NCBI RefSeq assembly: GCF_001039475.1
Contig: NZ_LELK01000004.1
Location: forward strand, 371,055-435,054
Length of the DNA: 64,000 bases
Source of the DNA: Guptibacillus hwajinpoensis
GTDB lineage: Bacteria > Bacillota > Bacilli > Bacillales > Guptibacillaceae
Direction: 5' to 3'
Shown here: piece by piece, positions 15,959-26,946 of the stretch
Layout: every line of letters starts with the position of its first letter
How positions within the stretch are numbered: position 1 is the first letter of the stretch
The notes under the pieces: generated by a model
The model's input: only the letters and a program-made list of their open reading frames with translations
What the model was told of the DNA's origin: nothing
The model's database searches: none
Position numbers and translations under genes: made by a program

Positions 15959-17248
15959 ATGGATATGCGTAGTGGTCTAACAATTGAACGTGTCTTGCTT
16001 CTTCTCTTCGTCATCCTCCTCGTTTTCTTCCAACGCCTTGGTGTTACAGTTAGTGGAATGGTTGTACCTCTTCTATTTTGTTTAGGATTGCCGATCATTC
16101 TCATCCTGTTTCTGTTTAATCGTTTAGTGTTAGATACTAAGAAGTTCTTTCTGTTCGTTATAGCGCTATGTTGTTTGTTACTATCGAGTGTCTATTCGAT
16201 GTTTGCTACAACAAGCTTTAGTTTAACTTCTCTCTTGTTCTTACTAGCATTCTATCTGCCAATTATCTTTACATATAAAGATCAGCGGCATTTTCATTTT
16301 TTACTGAAGAGCTTTCAGGGAGTCGTTGTTGCCATTACACTAATTGGAATCTTCCAGTTTCTGTTTCAATTCGTAGGTGGATTTATTGATCCTTTCGAGA
16401 GCTTGCCACCAACCGTCATGCTTCAGGGCTACAATACACATATTCCACTCGTGTTCGGCTCACCAATTTTTAAATCGCATGGCATGTTTTTGTTGGAGCC
16501 ATCATTCTATTCGAAATTTATTGCGACAGCGATCATCATTGAATTCTTCTATTTCAAACGTATGAAAATCATCATACTTTTCGTGATTGGGATCCTTTTT
16601 GGATTCTCTGGAACAGGATTCATCCTACTGTTACTAGCAGCACTTCCGATTCTATTTCAAATGAAAGCGAAACAGCTTGTACCGATCTTTATTCTATCTC
16701 TCGTTCCAATCTATTTCTTTCTAACGAGTGATTTTGGTGAATTAATGCTTGGAAGAGTCGGAGAGTTTACAAATCCTGAAAGCAGCGCTTATATTCGTTT
16801 TGTTGCGCCATATCTTGCTTACGGGGAGTTCTTTCAAACGCAACAACTATCGACCGTTCTATTTGGTATAGGACCAGGTACGTTAGATGCTTATGAAGGT
16901 GTCACGTACACGTTTGGTGAGAACAGTCCATTAAAGCAGGCTCATAGTCTAGCATTCATTAAGTTACTAATTGAGTACGGACTTCTCGGGGGAGCAGCTT
17001 TCAGCATTCTTATTACGTATTCATTCGTTGCAAATGCGCCGAACCGAGTCCTTTCGTTCTGTATGTTCGTGAATTATGCGATTCTCTCAGGAGCGTTACT
17101 TGAAGCGGTAACTTTCTATATGTGTTACATACTCATCATGATGTTTGCGACAGGTGAGAGTGTCCAAGAAGAGGTTGCTGTTCAGAAGAAGCCTCCTCCT
17201 CATCATCACTCACTCCAGCCACTCTATCTAATCGAACAAAGGAGGTAG
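15959..17248 (+). CDS. O-antigen ligase/Wzy-like polysaccharide polymerase
   Basis: 429 residues, almost wholly hydrophobic with about ten to twelve membrane helices. A longer outer loop near residues 140-180 contains HGMFLLEPSFYSKF, and GTGFILLLLAALPILF and FGIGPGT with a conserved glycine follow, as in O-antigen ligase family (Wzy_C) proteins. It would link lipid-bound repeat units on the outer face. AGGAGG precedes the ATG. The C-terminus carries a histidine-rich tail. Confidence 0.8.
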   Translation: MDMRSGLTIERVLLLLFVILLVFFQRLGVTVSGMVVPLLFCLGLPIILILFLFNRLVLDTKKFFLFVIALCCLLLSSVYSMFATTSFSLTSLLFLLAFYLPIIFTYKDQRHFHFLLKSFQGVVVAITLIGIFQFLFQFVGGFIDPFESLPPTVMLQGYNTHIPLVFGSPIFKSHGMFLLEPSFYSKFIATAIIIEFFYFKRMKIIILFVIGILFGFSGTGFILLLLAALPILFQMKAKQLVPIFILSLVPIYFFLTSDFGELMLGRVGEFTNPESSAYIRFVAPYLAYGEFFQTQQLSTVLFGIGPGTLDAYEGVTYTFGENSPLKQAHSLAFIKLLIEYGLLGGAAFSILITYSFVANAPNRVLSFCMFVNYAILSGALLEAVTFYMCYILIMMFATGESVQEEVAVQKKPPPHHHSLQPLYLIEQRR

Positions 17249-17253
17249 TATAT

Positions 17254-18438
17254 ATGAAGATTATGGTTCATGATTACGGAGGTTACTCATTCCCCATTCA
17301 ATTAAGCCGAGCACTTTCACAGCGAGGGCATGAAGTACGGCATGTGTTCTCTAAATCTGTTCTGTCGCCACAAGGCTCACTTCAGCGTAAAGAAGGAGAT
17401 CCAGATCACCTATCATTTGAAGGAATTTCACTTTCCGCTGTTATTGAAAAACAGTCTTATCTTAAGAGGCGCCAGCAAGAAATCGAGTACGGTCGCCTGC
17501 TAGTTGAAGAAGTGAAAAGGTGGAAACCTGATGTTGTTCTTTCAGGAAATACACCACTGGATACACAGAAGCTTCTACTAAAGCAGTGCCATGCAACCGA
17601 AACAAAATTTATCTTCTGGATTCAGGATTTGTATGGAGTAGCGGTTGATCGGATTCTTCGCAAAAAAATCCCGGTCATTGGATCACTAATTGGTCGATAC
17701 TATGTGAATCTAGAACGATCACTATTACGCAAAAGCAAAGAAATTGTACTCATCACTGAAGACTTTAAACAGCAAATGAAAGATTGGAAAGTACAGGAAG
17801 AGAATCTCCATGTGATTGAGAACTGGGCACCGATTGAAGATTTACCGCTCAGATCCAAAAGAAATGAGTGGTCAATCGAACATGGTCTTCACGAATCGAA
17901 ATGCATTGTTTACTCTGGTACGCTCGGAATGAAACACAATCCTTCACTCCTTTTAGATCTAGCTGTTCGTTTTAAGGAACAAAGTGATGTGAAGGTTGTG
18001 GTTGTGTCTGAAGGTGCCGGTGCAGATTGGCTGAAACAGCAAAAAGAGAAGCTTGGTTTACAAAATCTTCTTATTCTCGGATTTCAGCCGTTTGATCAAG
18101 TTGCGAACGTGCTTGGTACAGCCGACTTACTTGTTGCTGTATTAGAGCCAGACGCAGGTGCATTCTCTGTTCCTTCTAAAGTCTTAACGTATCACTGCGC
18201 TGGAAAACCAATGCTGCTAAGCGTACCTCGTACAAATCTAGCAGCCAAAATCGTTACCCGACAAGAATCAGGTAAAGTGGTAGAACCATTCGAAGCAGAT
18301 GAATTCGTGAAACAAGCAGAGCTCTTAATTTCAAATGACGTTGCTCTTAAGAAAATGGGCATAAACGCAAGAGCTTATGCAGAAGAAGCTTTTGACATTA
18401 CACGGATCACAGACAAGTTTGAGTCAGTCATCGGATAG
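17254..18438 (+). CDS. Family 4 glycosyltransferase (WcaI-like)
   Basis: 394 residues, GT-B fold. KIMVHDYGGYSFPIQLSRAL is the acceptor-side N-domain; VYSGTLGMKHNPSLLLDLA starts the donor domain; FSVPSKVLTYHCAGKPML carries the nucleotide-sugar binding block of WcaI/fucosyltransferase-like GT4 enzymes. The resemblance fits use of GDP-fucose made by Gmd/Fcl downstream, but the donor is inferred. GGAGG lies upstream of the ATG, five bases after the polymerase stop. Confidence 0.85.
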   Translation: MKIMVHDYGGYSFPIQLSRALSQRGHEVRHVFSKSVLSPQGSLQRKEGDPDHLSFEGISLSAVIEKQSYLKRRQQEIEYGRLLVEEVKRWKPDVVLSGNTPLDTQKLLLKQCHATETKFIFWIQDLYGVAVDRILRKKIPVIGSLIGRYYVNLERSLLRKSKEIVLITEDFKQQMKDWKVQEENLHVIENWAPIEDLPLRSKRNEWSIEHGLHESKCIVYSGTLGMKHNPSLLLDLAVRFKEQSDVKVVVVSEGAGADWLKQQKEKLGLQNLLILGFQPFDQVANVLGTADLLVAVLEPDAGAFSVPSKVLTYHCAGKPMLLSVPRTNLAAKIVTRQESGKVVEPFEADEFVKQAELLISNDVALKKMGINARAYAEEAFDITRITDKFESVIG

Positions 18439-18544
18439 TATGATTTCAATCAGGGGAAGCGGTGGTTGTGTTGGATGGTTTCAGAAGTAGAAACAGGATC
18501 GCGAGAACGAATGAAAGGCTAAGTAAGAAAGGTGGGCATGAGTA

Positions 18545-19942
18545 ATGTTTCAGAATACATGGGCACGACTCATGGAGAATCCAGTAGCGAAAAGACTGTT
18601 AAGTCACGGAGTATGGGCGATGGCAGGGAAGTTCGGTACGGTTTTCCTAAGCCTACTAGTCAATTCCCTTTTGGCGAGAATTCTTTCTCCTAAAGAGGTA
18701 GGAATCTATTTCCTACTATTTAGCATCGTAACATTCGGTAGTTATATAGGAATGTTAGGGTTACGTCAAACGGTTGTGAGATTGATTGCTGAGAATTTAA
18801 ACGAGCCCGATCGAGTGAGAATACTCGTGAAACGGATCCTGAAAATAGGTCTTGTAGGAGCACTCGGTTTTGCAGTATTCTTCGTCATCTTTTTCCAATC
18901 GATTGCGACAAGCGTGTTTAATATGAAGATCGTGATGCCAATCGTTGTTCTTGTCTCTGTTTGGATCTTCATTGATATTTTCCAACAAATCATCTCAGAA
19001 GGGTTTCGAGGCTTTCACAACATTAAGTTCGCTTCGATCTTTGGAGGATTCCTATCAAGTCTTATGCTCGTTATCAGTCTTTTCTTAATCTACTTTCTAG
19101 GTGAATCGAGACTGATCACGGTCGTTGGTTTGATGGTCATTTCCTTACTAACGAGCGTCACGATTGCCGGCTGGTTATTTAAGCGTCAGGTGAGTAGTGT
19201 TCGTGAAACTGATCCAGCGTTAACACTTCCTTCTCTTGAGACGATTTCTTACAGGGGTATTCTCGGCGTATCCATGCCGCTATTAATTTTTACCGTGACG
19301 GCATTTTTCTTATATCAATCCGACTTATGGATTGTAGGGGCGTTTGGATCAGAAGAAGAAGTGGCGATTTATGGAGCCGCCTTTCGTCTCGTCTTACTCG
19401 TATCCATGCCGATTGTAATTGCTGATATGATCACACCACCGCTCATTGCTCAAATGAATGCACAGAACAAATTAAAGGAGATTGAAGGGACGCTAAGAAG
19501 TGTTTCGACGATCGCAAGCATCCCAGCCATTGCTGTGATCATTGTTTTTATAGCAGGTGGTCAGCTTATTCTTGGGTTAATCTTTGGCGAATTCTATAAA
19601 GGAGGAGCAGTCATTCTCTCCATCCTTTGCATCGGTCAATTCTTTAATGTGATTGCTGGAGCGGCTGGTTCAACGCTCATGATGACAGGTAATCAGAAAG
19701 CAATCATGTATATTACGCTTTTCTCAAGCGTCCTGATGATTGGTGGAAGTATTATCGCTGTACAGAAATATGGACCTACAGGTGTAGCCGTTGTGAAATC
19801 AGCTGGTCTCTTACTTCAGAATTTCCTAATGATTGTTGTCACGAAGCGCAAGCTTGGCATCTGGGCACATATGAAGTGGATTACAAAGCTATCCCTTCCG
19901 AAAAAGGAAGACAGTTATAAAGTAGAGCGTGAAGCAAACTAG
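18545..19942 (+). CDS. Wzx-type oligosaccharide flippase
   Basis: 465 residues with about 12-14 membrane helices. The N-terminus GVWAMAGKFGTVFLSLLVNS with LLARILSPKEVGIYFLLFSI is typical of the MOP/polysaccharide_synt family. It flips undecaprenyl-linked repeat units to the outer face for the polymerase. The basic C-terminal tail is cytoplasmic. A 106-bp gap without visible features separates it from the preceding glycosyltransferase. Confidence 0.9.
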   Translation: MFQNTWARLMENPVAKRLLSHGVWAMAGKFGTVFLSLLVNSLLARILSPKEVGIYFLLFSIVTFGSYIGMLGLRQTVVRLIAENLNEPDRVRILVKRILKIGLVGALGFAVFFVIFFQSIATSVFNMKIVMPIVVLVSVWIFIDIFQQIISEGFRGFHNIKFASIFGGFLSSLMLVISLFLIYFLGESRLITVVGLMVISLLTSVTIAGWLFKRQVSSVRETDPALTLPSLETISYRGILGVSMPLLIFTVTAFFLYQSDLWIVGAFGSEEEVAIYGAAFRLVLLVSMPIVIADMITPPLIAQMNAQNKLKEIEGTLRSVSTIASIPAIAVIIVFIAGGQLILGLIFGEFYKGGAVILSILCIGQFFNVIAGAAGSTLMMTGNQKAIMYITLFSSVLMIGGSIIAVQKYGPTGVAVVKSAGLLLQNFLMIVVTKRKLGIWAHMKWITKLSLPKKEDSYKVEREAN

Positions 19943-19957
19943 AAAGGAGTGATCAGG

Positions 19958-21139
19958 TTGAAAGTATTGTTTCTAAATGGTGATCATCCGTGGGAGGGGC
20001 GGGATGGTTATTACAAACTAACAAGACAAGTTCTTACGATGCTAAGTGAAGAGCATGAAGTTCACCTGCTTGCTTTAGCAGGAAGCGAGTTGATAAGAGA
20101 TAGTAAGAAAGAGAACCTAGCTTCCATGAACGTCCTTTTCAAATCTAAAAAGAATAAGAAGGTATCCCAAATCCGTTCGATCATTAGCAAGGATTCCATG
20201 GTCACCTGGCAATTTAAACATAGAGATCTTGTTGAAGTTGTCAATGATCGAATCGCTAAGATCCAACCGGACGTTATTATTCTTAACCATATGCGAAGTG
20301 CATGGCTAGCTCCTCATATTAAAAGTTACGCCAGATTGGTTTATATCGCTCACAATGCTGAAGCACATGCGATTGGTTCGATTTCAAAGAACGAATCAGG
20401 TGTGATGAAACAGATTACGAAGCTCGAATCGAGTAAGTTAACAAGATTAGAATCGGATATTCTTAATGCGGTTGATACATGCGTAGCACTAACGGAAGAG
20501 GATCGTGATCGCTTAAAGCAACTTTCTAGTAAACCTGAATTCAAGGTAATTCCACCCCCTATTAAGCTACCAGCCATCAAAAGCGAAATCCTTAAGCCTA
20601 ACTTACTATTAATCGGTAGTTACAAATGGTATCCAAAACGAAAGAATGCGCTTTGGTTGGCAAACGAAGTGATGCCACTTGTACGAGAAACGTTCCCACA
20701 TCTTTCGCTCAAGTTTGTTGGTGAATCGGCTTCACAGCTAGAGGAAGAGCTTGGTAAGTTGTCAAATATCGAATATCACTCCGATGTTCCAGAAATTGAA
20801 CCTTATTTAACAGCGGGAGATATTTTCCTAGTTCCTGAGCGACAAGAAGGTGGCATCAAAATTAAGACGCTTGAAGCTGCAAGCTATGGTCTTCCGATCA
20901 TATCAACGCGAGCCGGGATGGAAGGATCTACACTTGTAAACGGCAAAAATATTCTTCAAGCGAACACAGCTCAAGAATTCGCGACCCAAATCTCTTATAT
21001 GCTTCTCAATCCTGAGGAAACGAGAGAGATGGCAAGTGGAGCACAGGAGACCATTGCAAAAACGTTCAATGCGGATAAAGTGAAATCACAATATGAAGAA
21101 CTTCTACTCTCCGAGCGTGTATTGGATGTCGTTCGTTAG
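19958..21139 (+). CDS. Family 4/1 glycosyltransferase
   Basis: About 393 residues from the TTG at 19958 (AAAGGAG ten bases upstream); GTG at 19949 overlaps that ribosome site. KVLFLNGDHPWEGRDGYYKL is the GT-B N-domain. LLIGSYKWYPKRKNALWLAN and the donor block EGGIKIKTLEAASYGLPIIS with the acidic residue of the E-x7-E family follow. Cytoplasmic repeat-unit assembly; sugar unknown. Confidence 0.87.
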   Translation: MKVLFLNGDHPWEGRDGYYKLTRQVLTMLSEEHEVHLLALAGSELIRDSKKENLASMNVLFKSKKNKKVSQIRSIISKDSMVTWQFKHRDLVEVVNDRIAKIQPDVIILNHMRSAWLAPHIKSYARLVYIAHNAEAHAIGSISKNESGVMKQITKLESSKLTRLESDILNAVDTCVALTEEDRDRLKQLSSKPEFKVIPPPIKLPAIKSEILKPNLLLIGSYKWYPKRKNALWLANEVMPLVRETFPHLSLKFVGESASQLEEELGKLSNIEYHSDVPEIEPYLTAGDIFLVPERQEGGIKIKTLEAASYGLPIISTRAGMEGSTLVNGKNILQANTAQEFATQISYMLLNPEETREMASGAQETIAKTFNADKVKSQYEELLLSERVLDVVR

Positions 21140-21181
21140 AAAAGGCAGGGGGTAATGCCTTAATTTCGAGGGGGGATAAAT

Positions 21182-22267
21182 GTGAATTCCAAGAAAGATA
21201 TGCTTGTAGACCGGATGGAAGGCCGAAGAAATCACTTCGATATCTTGCGCTTCGTCGCCGCTTCTCTCGTCGTTTTCACACATGCATATGCTATTTCACT
21301 GGGTCACGAAGATACTGAACCATTCATGTTGTTGAGTCATGGTCAATCCACACTAGGTTATTTCTCAGTCCTTGTGTTTTTTGTTACAAGTGGCTTTCTT
21401 ATCACAATGAGCTTTGATAAATCACGATCGCCCGGCTACTTTCTTAAAGCAAGGATACTACGTATTTTCCCAGCCCTAATTATTATTGTAGCCCTAACAG
21501 TCTTTATCATTGGTCCATTAATGACCTCAATGAATCTTAAAGAGTACTTTATGCAAACAGAAACGTATGGATACTTACGAGCTTCCTTATTATGGCCAAT
21601 GCCTTATGAACTTCCCGGTGTGTTTGAAGGGAACGTCAATACCGGTATTGTGAATGGATCACTCTGGACGCTTGCTTACGAGTTTCTGTTCTATCTAGTT
21701 GTGGCAGGTCTAGGTATAACAGGCCTGTTGTACAAAAGGGTTCTTATGCTACTAATGTTCGTTATAACAGTCATTTTGTCGAATGTACCACTACCTTTCG
21801 GTGGAAACACAGTTGAGTTGTTCTCCATCTTCTCTTCTGGCATGGTGTTCTACCTCTACCGTAAAGAAATACCGTATCACGGTGGACTAGCGCTACTTTC
21901 ACTTGTAGTACTCGCTTTAACGATTGAATATGGAGGCATGATTGCAGCCTTTCCGATCGTTGGTAGTTACCTGACGTTCTATCTAGCTTATGGTAGGCGA
22001 GTTAATTTATCAGGATTTGGTAAACGCGGTGACTTTTCTTATGGCATTTATATTTACGGCTTTCCGATTCAACAAATCATATCGAAACAGTTCGGTGGCA
22101 GTATGGATCCGTATATTAACTTCTTACTAGCGTATCCACTGGTTCTCCTTTGTGCGTATGTATCCTGGCACTTCATTGAAAAAAGAGCGCTGCAATGGAA
22201 GCACCGTAGATGGAATTTCTCAAGAGAGATTAAGCGTCGCTCAGCGGCCTTGATGCATTCAAAGTAA
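21182..22267 (+). CDS. Acyltransferase family 3 (O-acetyltransferase)
   Basis: 361 residues from GTG with GAGGGGGG upstream. About ten helices; RRNHFDILRFVAASLVVFTH includes the conserved arginine and histidine of acyltransferase 3, and VTSGFLITMSFDKSRS and SLWTLAYEFLFYLVVAG are further family blocks. It probably O-acetylates the exopolysaccharide using a cytoplasmic acyl donor. Confidence 0.9.
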   Translation: MNSKKDMLVDRMEGRRNHFDILRFVAASLVVFTHAYAISLGHEDTEPFMLLSHGQSTLGYFSVLVFFVTSGFLITMSFDKSRSPGYFLKARILRIFPALIIIVALTVFIIGPLMTSMNLKEYFMQTETYGYLRASLLWPMPYELPGVFEGNVNTGIVNGSLWTLAYEFLFYLVVAGLGITGLLYKRVLMLLMFVITVILSNVPLPFGGNTVELFSIFSSGMVFYLYRKEIPYHGGLALLSLVVLALTIEYGGMIAAFPIVGSYLTFYLAYGRRVNLSGFGKRGDFSYGIYIYGFPIQQIISKQFGGSMDPYINFLLAYPLVLLCAYVSWHFIEKRALQWKHRRWNFSREIKRRSAALMHSK

Positions 22268-22305
22268 ATTCAAACGATTAAGAATGAGAGAAAAGGGGTG
22301 GCGAT

Positions 22306-23250
22306 TTGCATAAACAGAACAGAATTTTCGTAGCTGGACATAAAGGTCTTGTTGGTTCGGCGATCGTAAGAAGACTAGAAAAGGAAGGATACAATCAACT
22401 GATTACAAGAACGAGCAAAGAGCTCGACCTGCGAGATAAGAGAGCCGTTGATCACTTCTTCCAAACGGAGAACATTGATGTTGTTTTCTTAGCAGCAGCG
22501 AAGGTTGGCGGGATTGTCGCTAATCGCGACTATCCGGCTGAATTTATTCGGGATAACTTACTCATTCAGACAAACGTCATTACGGCAGCACATGAAGCAG
22601 GGATTACGAAACTATTGTTTCTAGGTAGTACGTGTATCTATCCGAAGTTCGCTCCGCAACCAATGAAGGAAGAGTACCTTCTTACAGGAGAGCTTGAGCA
22701 AACGAATGAGCCGTACGCCATTGCGAAGATTGCCGGTATTAAAATGTGTCAGTCTTATAATCGACAATATGGAACGAACTACATCTCTGTGATGCCGACA
22801 AATTTATTCGGCATAAATGATAACTTCGATCTACACAGTTCTCATGTGCTTCCTGCGCTCATTCGTAAATGTCATGAAGCGAAGAAGAATGGAAGTTCAT
22901 CGATTGAAGTATGGGGGACAGGAACACCGAGAAGAGAGTTTCTCTATAGTGATGACCTCGCTCATGCGTGTGTTCATCTGATGGAAACATATGATGGGAA
23001 CGACATTGTAAACATCGGTGTTGGGAAGGATATTTCAATCGCTGAACTTGTCGAGAAAATCAAAGCTGTTGTTGGGTACGAAGGGAAAGTGATCTACAAT
23101 ACCGACAAGCCAGACGGCACACCGAGGAAGCTCGTTGATGTTACAAAGCTACACTCATTAGGCTTTGAAGCTTCAACTTCTCTTGAAGAAGGGTTGCACG
23201 AGACGTATCGCTGGTATCTCGAAAACTATGAAACGCAAGCTGTTAATTAA
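22306..23250 (+). CDS. fcl: GDP-L-fucose synthase
   Basis: 314 residues, standard length. RIFVAGHKGLVGSAIVRRLE is the Fcl Rossmann start; VFLAAAKVGGIVANRDYPAE, FLGSTCIYPKFAPQP and the catalytic YAIAKIAGIKMC (Tyr-x3-Lys) are diagnostic. Epimerises and reduces GDP-4-keto-6-deoxymannose to GDP-L-fucose. TTG start with AAAAGGGGTGG upstream. Directly precedes Gmd, which makes its substrate. Confidence 0.95.
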   Translation: MHKQNRIFVAGHKGLVGSAIVRRLEKEGYNQLITRTSKELDLRDKRAVDHFFQTENIDVVFLAAAKVGGIVANRDYPAEFIRDNLLIQTNVITAAHEAGITKLLFLGSTCIYPKFAPQPMKEEYLLTGELEQTNEPYAIAKIAGIKMCQSYNRQYGTNYISVMPTNLFGINDNFDLHSSHVLPALIRKCHEAKKNGSSSIEVWGTGTPRREFLYSDDLAHACVHLMETYDGNDIVNIGVGKDISIAELVEKIKAVVGYEGKVIYNTDKPDGTPRKLVDVTKLHSLGFEASTSLEEGLHETYRWYLENYETQAVN

Positions 23251-24291
<1,041 letters not shown>

Positions 24292-24310
24292 CTAATAAAT
24301 CCTAAATAAA

Positions 24311-24341
24311 AACGAGTAGCGCCACATTGGCGCTACTCGTT
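24311..24341. terminator. Intrinsic terminator after gmd
   Basis: Thirteen-base perfect arms AACGAGTAGCGCC / GGCGCTACTCGTT around ACATT, followed by T-rich sequence. It may also serve the small minus-strand gene at 24361. Confidence 0.88.
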
Positions 24342-24360
24342 TGTTCTATTGTAAAGGATG

Positions 24361-24480
24361 TTAACTTACTAGTTTAATGACAACCTTAGCCCACCCAAAA
24401 ATTGCGATCCAGAGAGGAATACTTAATGAGACGCCCCATACCATTCCTTTGGCGAAGTTGCCTTCTTCTTGGTAATGCAT
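24361..24480 (-). CDS. 39-residue single-helix membrane protein, unknown
   Basis: From the ATG at 24478-24480, which has AAAAGGGGTTGAG upstream; a longer in-frame extension is less likely. It encodes a short polar start (MHYQEEGNFAKG) and one membrane helix (VWGVSLSIPLWIAIFGWAKV). I do not recognise it. It ends 20 bp from the gmd terminator. Confidence 0.55.
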   Translation of the reverse strand: MHYQEEGNFAKGMVWGVSLSIPLWIAIFGWAKVVIKLVS

Positions 24481-24808
24481 GATCTCAACCCCTTTTAAGA
24501 AATTCATCCGGTTAAAGCAGGGTGACTTTCTTTTTATTTTATATGAAAGCGTTATCATAATCTGTCGGTCTATGAAAAAGAAATAGGCTTGTTTTGGTTA
24601 ATTTTGAATCTATGAGGCTATGATTAAGTATACCCGGATAAGGGTATGATTATTCCGGAGTAAACGCTTTGATAGGATAACGAAACGGTATCGAAATAAT
24701 TGTGACAAAAATATTTTACAGATTATTTACAAAATTTTAATGGGAATTACTTGAAGATAGTGGTATACTCTCAAAATAGTTTACTAGAAAACGGAGTGAG
24801 GATTCGGA

Positions 24809-24976
24809 ATGAAAGGGCAAGAGAAACAGAACCCCATGTGGGGGGAGCTGCAGGAATTTGTGCAGCAGGTCGAAAAAGAACAGAAGCAGGCGGGCGAAGC
24901 AAAACCATACATTGAACAGATTCGAAGCATTCTATCAAAGAACATGGGCATGACATCGAACTTGAAAACAGACTGA
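24809..24976 (+). CDS. 55-residue helical acidic/basic protein, unknown
   Basis: ATG at 24809 with a weak-to-moderate ribosome site (CGGAGTGAGG). The product is soluble, charged and predicted helical (FVQQVEKEQKQAGEAKPYIE), without a hydrophobic segment. It is followed eight bases later by a hairpin terminator, which supports a real gene. Function unknown. Confidence 0.5.
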   Translation: MKGQEKQNPMWGELQEFVQQVEKEQKQAGEAKPYIEQIRSILSKNMGMTSNLKTD

Positions 24977-24983
24977 ATCTACA

Positions 24984-25014
24984 AAGAAGGCCGCTCCCAG
25001 TGAGCGGCCTTCTT
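24984..25014. terminator. Bidirectional terminator
   Basis: Arms AAGAAGGCCGCTC / GAGCGGCCTTCTT around CCAGT, between convergent small ORF (+) and LCP gene (-). Confidence 0.88.
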
Positions 25015-25017
25015 ACA

Positions 25018-25923
25018 TTAACTAATCTCTAGATGATTCTTCAACTTCTGTGTAATCGATTGTCTCTCTTGATCAGGGACAATGTAATACCAGAGGTTAT
25101 CAATCATCTCACCACTCCCCTGAACTTCAAAGGTTTCCATGTCTTTACGAGCGCCTTTGTAATTCTTGAAGATGTTGTTCATTTCTTCAAATGTCATGTT
25201 TGTTTTCACATTTGTTCCAACAGCTGCAAGCAGTTCATCAATCTTATTGATACTTCCGACGCTTGCGCCTTCGTCGATAATGGCTTTAATAATTTCACGC
25301 TGGCGATCGTTACGACCCATATCACCTTTTGGATCTTCGTAGCGCATACGTGAAAACGCAAGGGCTTCGTCTGCATTTAACTTCACTTCACCTGCAGGGA
25401 AGGAGTATCCGTTATAATCAAACGCGAATGGGTTATCCACGGTTACGCCATTTAAGGCAGAGACCACATCCTGAAAAGCTTCCATGTTAACCTTAAAATA
25501 ATAATCAATCGGGACATCAAGGAAATTCTCAACGGTATCCATCGCCATTTCGACGCCCCCATACGCATACGCATGATTCATTTTCTCAACGGTTCCACGG
25601 CCAATGATTTCTGTACGCGTATCGCGAGGGAGGTTGAACATGATCATGGAATCTTCGTTTGGATTGACCGTAATCATAATCATCGTGTCGGAACGACCCT
25701 GATCATCCTCACGCTCGTCCACTCCCATTAATAGAATCGAGATAGGGTCTTTCTTTTCGGTGTTAATTTTCTCCGAACGTAGTGTAGATGTTTCACGGCT
25801 AATCGGTTCATGCATATCGCTCGCTGTGTTCTTCACCGTAGAGTATAAGTAATAGGCATATCCACCACCAGCTAAGAGAAGGACGCCCGCAATAACACCA
25901 GTAATAATAAGGAACTTCTTCAT
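25018..25923 (-). CDS. LytR-CpsA-Psr (LCP) family wall polymer ligase, TagU-like
   Basis: 301 residues. N-terminal membrane anchor (about residues 4-27), then the LCP domain: ILLMGVDEREDDQGRSDTMI and MFNLPRDTRTEI with arginines and aspartates that bind the lipid pyrophosphate head group, and LNADEALAFSRMRYEDPKGD near the active site. LCP enzymes move teichoic acid or capsule polymer from undecaprenyl pyrophosphate onto peptidoglycan. It lies between the two polysaccharide modules, so it may attach the polymer to the wall. Confidence 0.92.
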   Translation of the reverse strand: MKKFLIITGVIAGVLLLAGGGYAYYLYSTVKNTASDMHEPISRETSTLRSEKINTEKKDPISILLMGVDEREDDQGRSDTMIMITVNPNEDSMIMFNLPRDTRTEIIGRGTVEKMNHAYAYGGVEMAMDTVENFLDVPIDYYFKVNMEAFQDVVSALNGVTVDNPFAFDYNGYSFPAGEVKLNADEALAFSRMRYEDPKGDMGRNDRQREIIKAIIDEGASVGSINKIDELLAAVGTNVKTNMTFEEMNNIFKNYKGARKDMETFEVQGSGEMIDNLWYYIVPDQERQSITQKLKNHLEIS

Positions 25924-26079
25924 TTTACATTCCAGCTTTCCATAGAGTAGTAGTCTTGACGCTGCGATAGTCTAAATTCCATTATAAGTCGAACTATTTT
26001 GTAAAGTAAATACCTACCAGTCATCTCATTTCTCTATGTGCAAATGGTTGAATGATATGGTAGGATATAGTAAATGCAT

Positions 26080-26095
26080 GTTCTTCAAAAAGAAC
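26080..26095. promoter_or_regulatory. SinR-like operator 7 upstream of the PHP phosphatase
   Basis: GTTCTTCAAAAAGAAC, eight bases after a plausible -10 box TATAGT (26066-26071), repeating the geometry of operators 1 and 6. The matching -35 is weak. Confidence 0.65.
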
Positions 26096-26145
26096 AATCG
26101 GTCTTACTAAACTGTTAACAGTTAATACGAAAGGAGAATGGGAGA

Positions 26146-26910
26146 ATGATAGATATCCATTGTCATATTCTACCCGGAATCGATGACGGGGCTAAGGATA
26201 CAAGTGAAAGTGTTGAGATGGCAAGACAAGCGGTGTCTCAGGGAATCACCCAAGTTGTCGCAACCCCCCATCATAAAAACGGGAGCTTTGATAACGCTTT
26301 GCACGATGTTTTGAAGAAAGTGTCTGAATTAAACAGTGATCTTCAGCGAGAAGGAATTAACCTTGAAATTCTCCCTGGTCAGGAGATTAGATTGTATGGC
26401 GAAATGATAGACGATCTTGATATTGATCTATTAACGGTTAATAATTCGGGCGTCTACCTATTAGTAGAGTTTCCATCAAGCCACCTTCCACGCTATGCGA
26501 ACAAGCTGTTATTTGATCTTCAACTAAAAGGTATTGTGCCGATCATTGTTCACCCTGAGCGGAACCGGGAAATCATGGAGAACCCATCGAAACTATACCA
26601 ACTCATTAAGGAAGGCGCGCTCAGTCAGGTAACAGCGTCTAGTGTCACAGGGAGTATGGGGAAGAAAATTAAGAAGTTTTCATTAGATCTGTTATCTCAC
26701 AACCTTGCCCATTTCATCGCATCCGACTCGCATAATACAACAACTCGACCATTCGAGTTAAGACACGCTTATGAAACAGTGGAGCAAGAGCTTGGAACGA
26801 CAATGCGGTATATGTTGCAGGAGAATCCTGAGGAATTGATTAAAGGAAGAATGATCGACAAAGACATGCCAGAACGAATTAAAAAGAAGAAAGTACTCGG
26901 TCTCTTTTAG
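26146..26910 (+). CDS. PHP-type tyrosine-protein phosphatase, YwqE/CpsB-like
   Basis: 254 residues. MIDIHCHILPGIDDGAKDT carries the HxH and Asp metal ligands of the PHP fold. VVATPHHKNG, IVHPERNREI and FIASDSHNT supply the other His/Asp ligands. It removes phosphate from the tyrosine cluster of CpsD/YwqD kinases, and both kinases of this window are candidate substrates. Monocistronic: SinR-like operator upstream, strong terminator downstream. Confidence 0.94.
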   Translation: MIDIHCHILPGIDDGAKDTSESVEMARQAVSQGITQVVATPHHKNGSFDNALHDVLKKVSELNSDLQREGINLEILPGQEIRLYGEMIDDLDIDLLTVNNSGVYLLVEFPSSHLPRYANKLLFDLQLKGIVPIIVHPERNREIMENPSKLYQLIKEGALSQVTASSVTGSMGKKIKKFSLDLLSHNLAHFIASDSHNTTTRPFELRHAYETVEQELGTTMRYMLQENPEELIKGRMIDKDMPERIKKKKVLGLF

Positions 26911-26917
26911 GACAAGA

Positions 26918-26946
26918 AAATCCGCTCAAACGAAATGAGCGGATTT
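26918..26946 (+). terminator. Intrinsic terminator after the PHP phosphatase
   Basis: Arms AAATCCGCTCA / TGAGCGGATTT with a seven-base loop followed by a run of T. Confidence 0.9.
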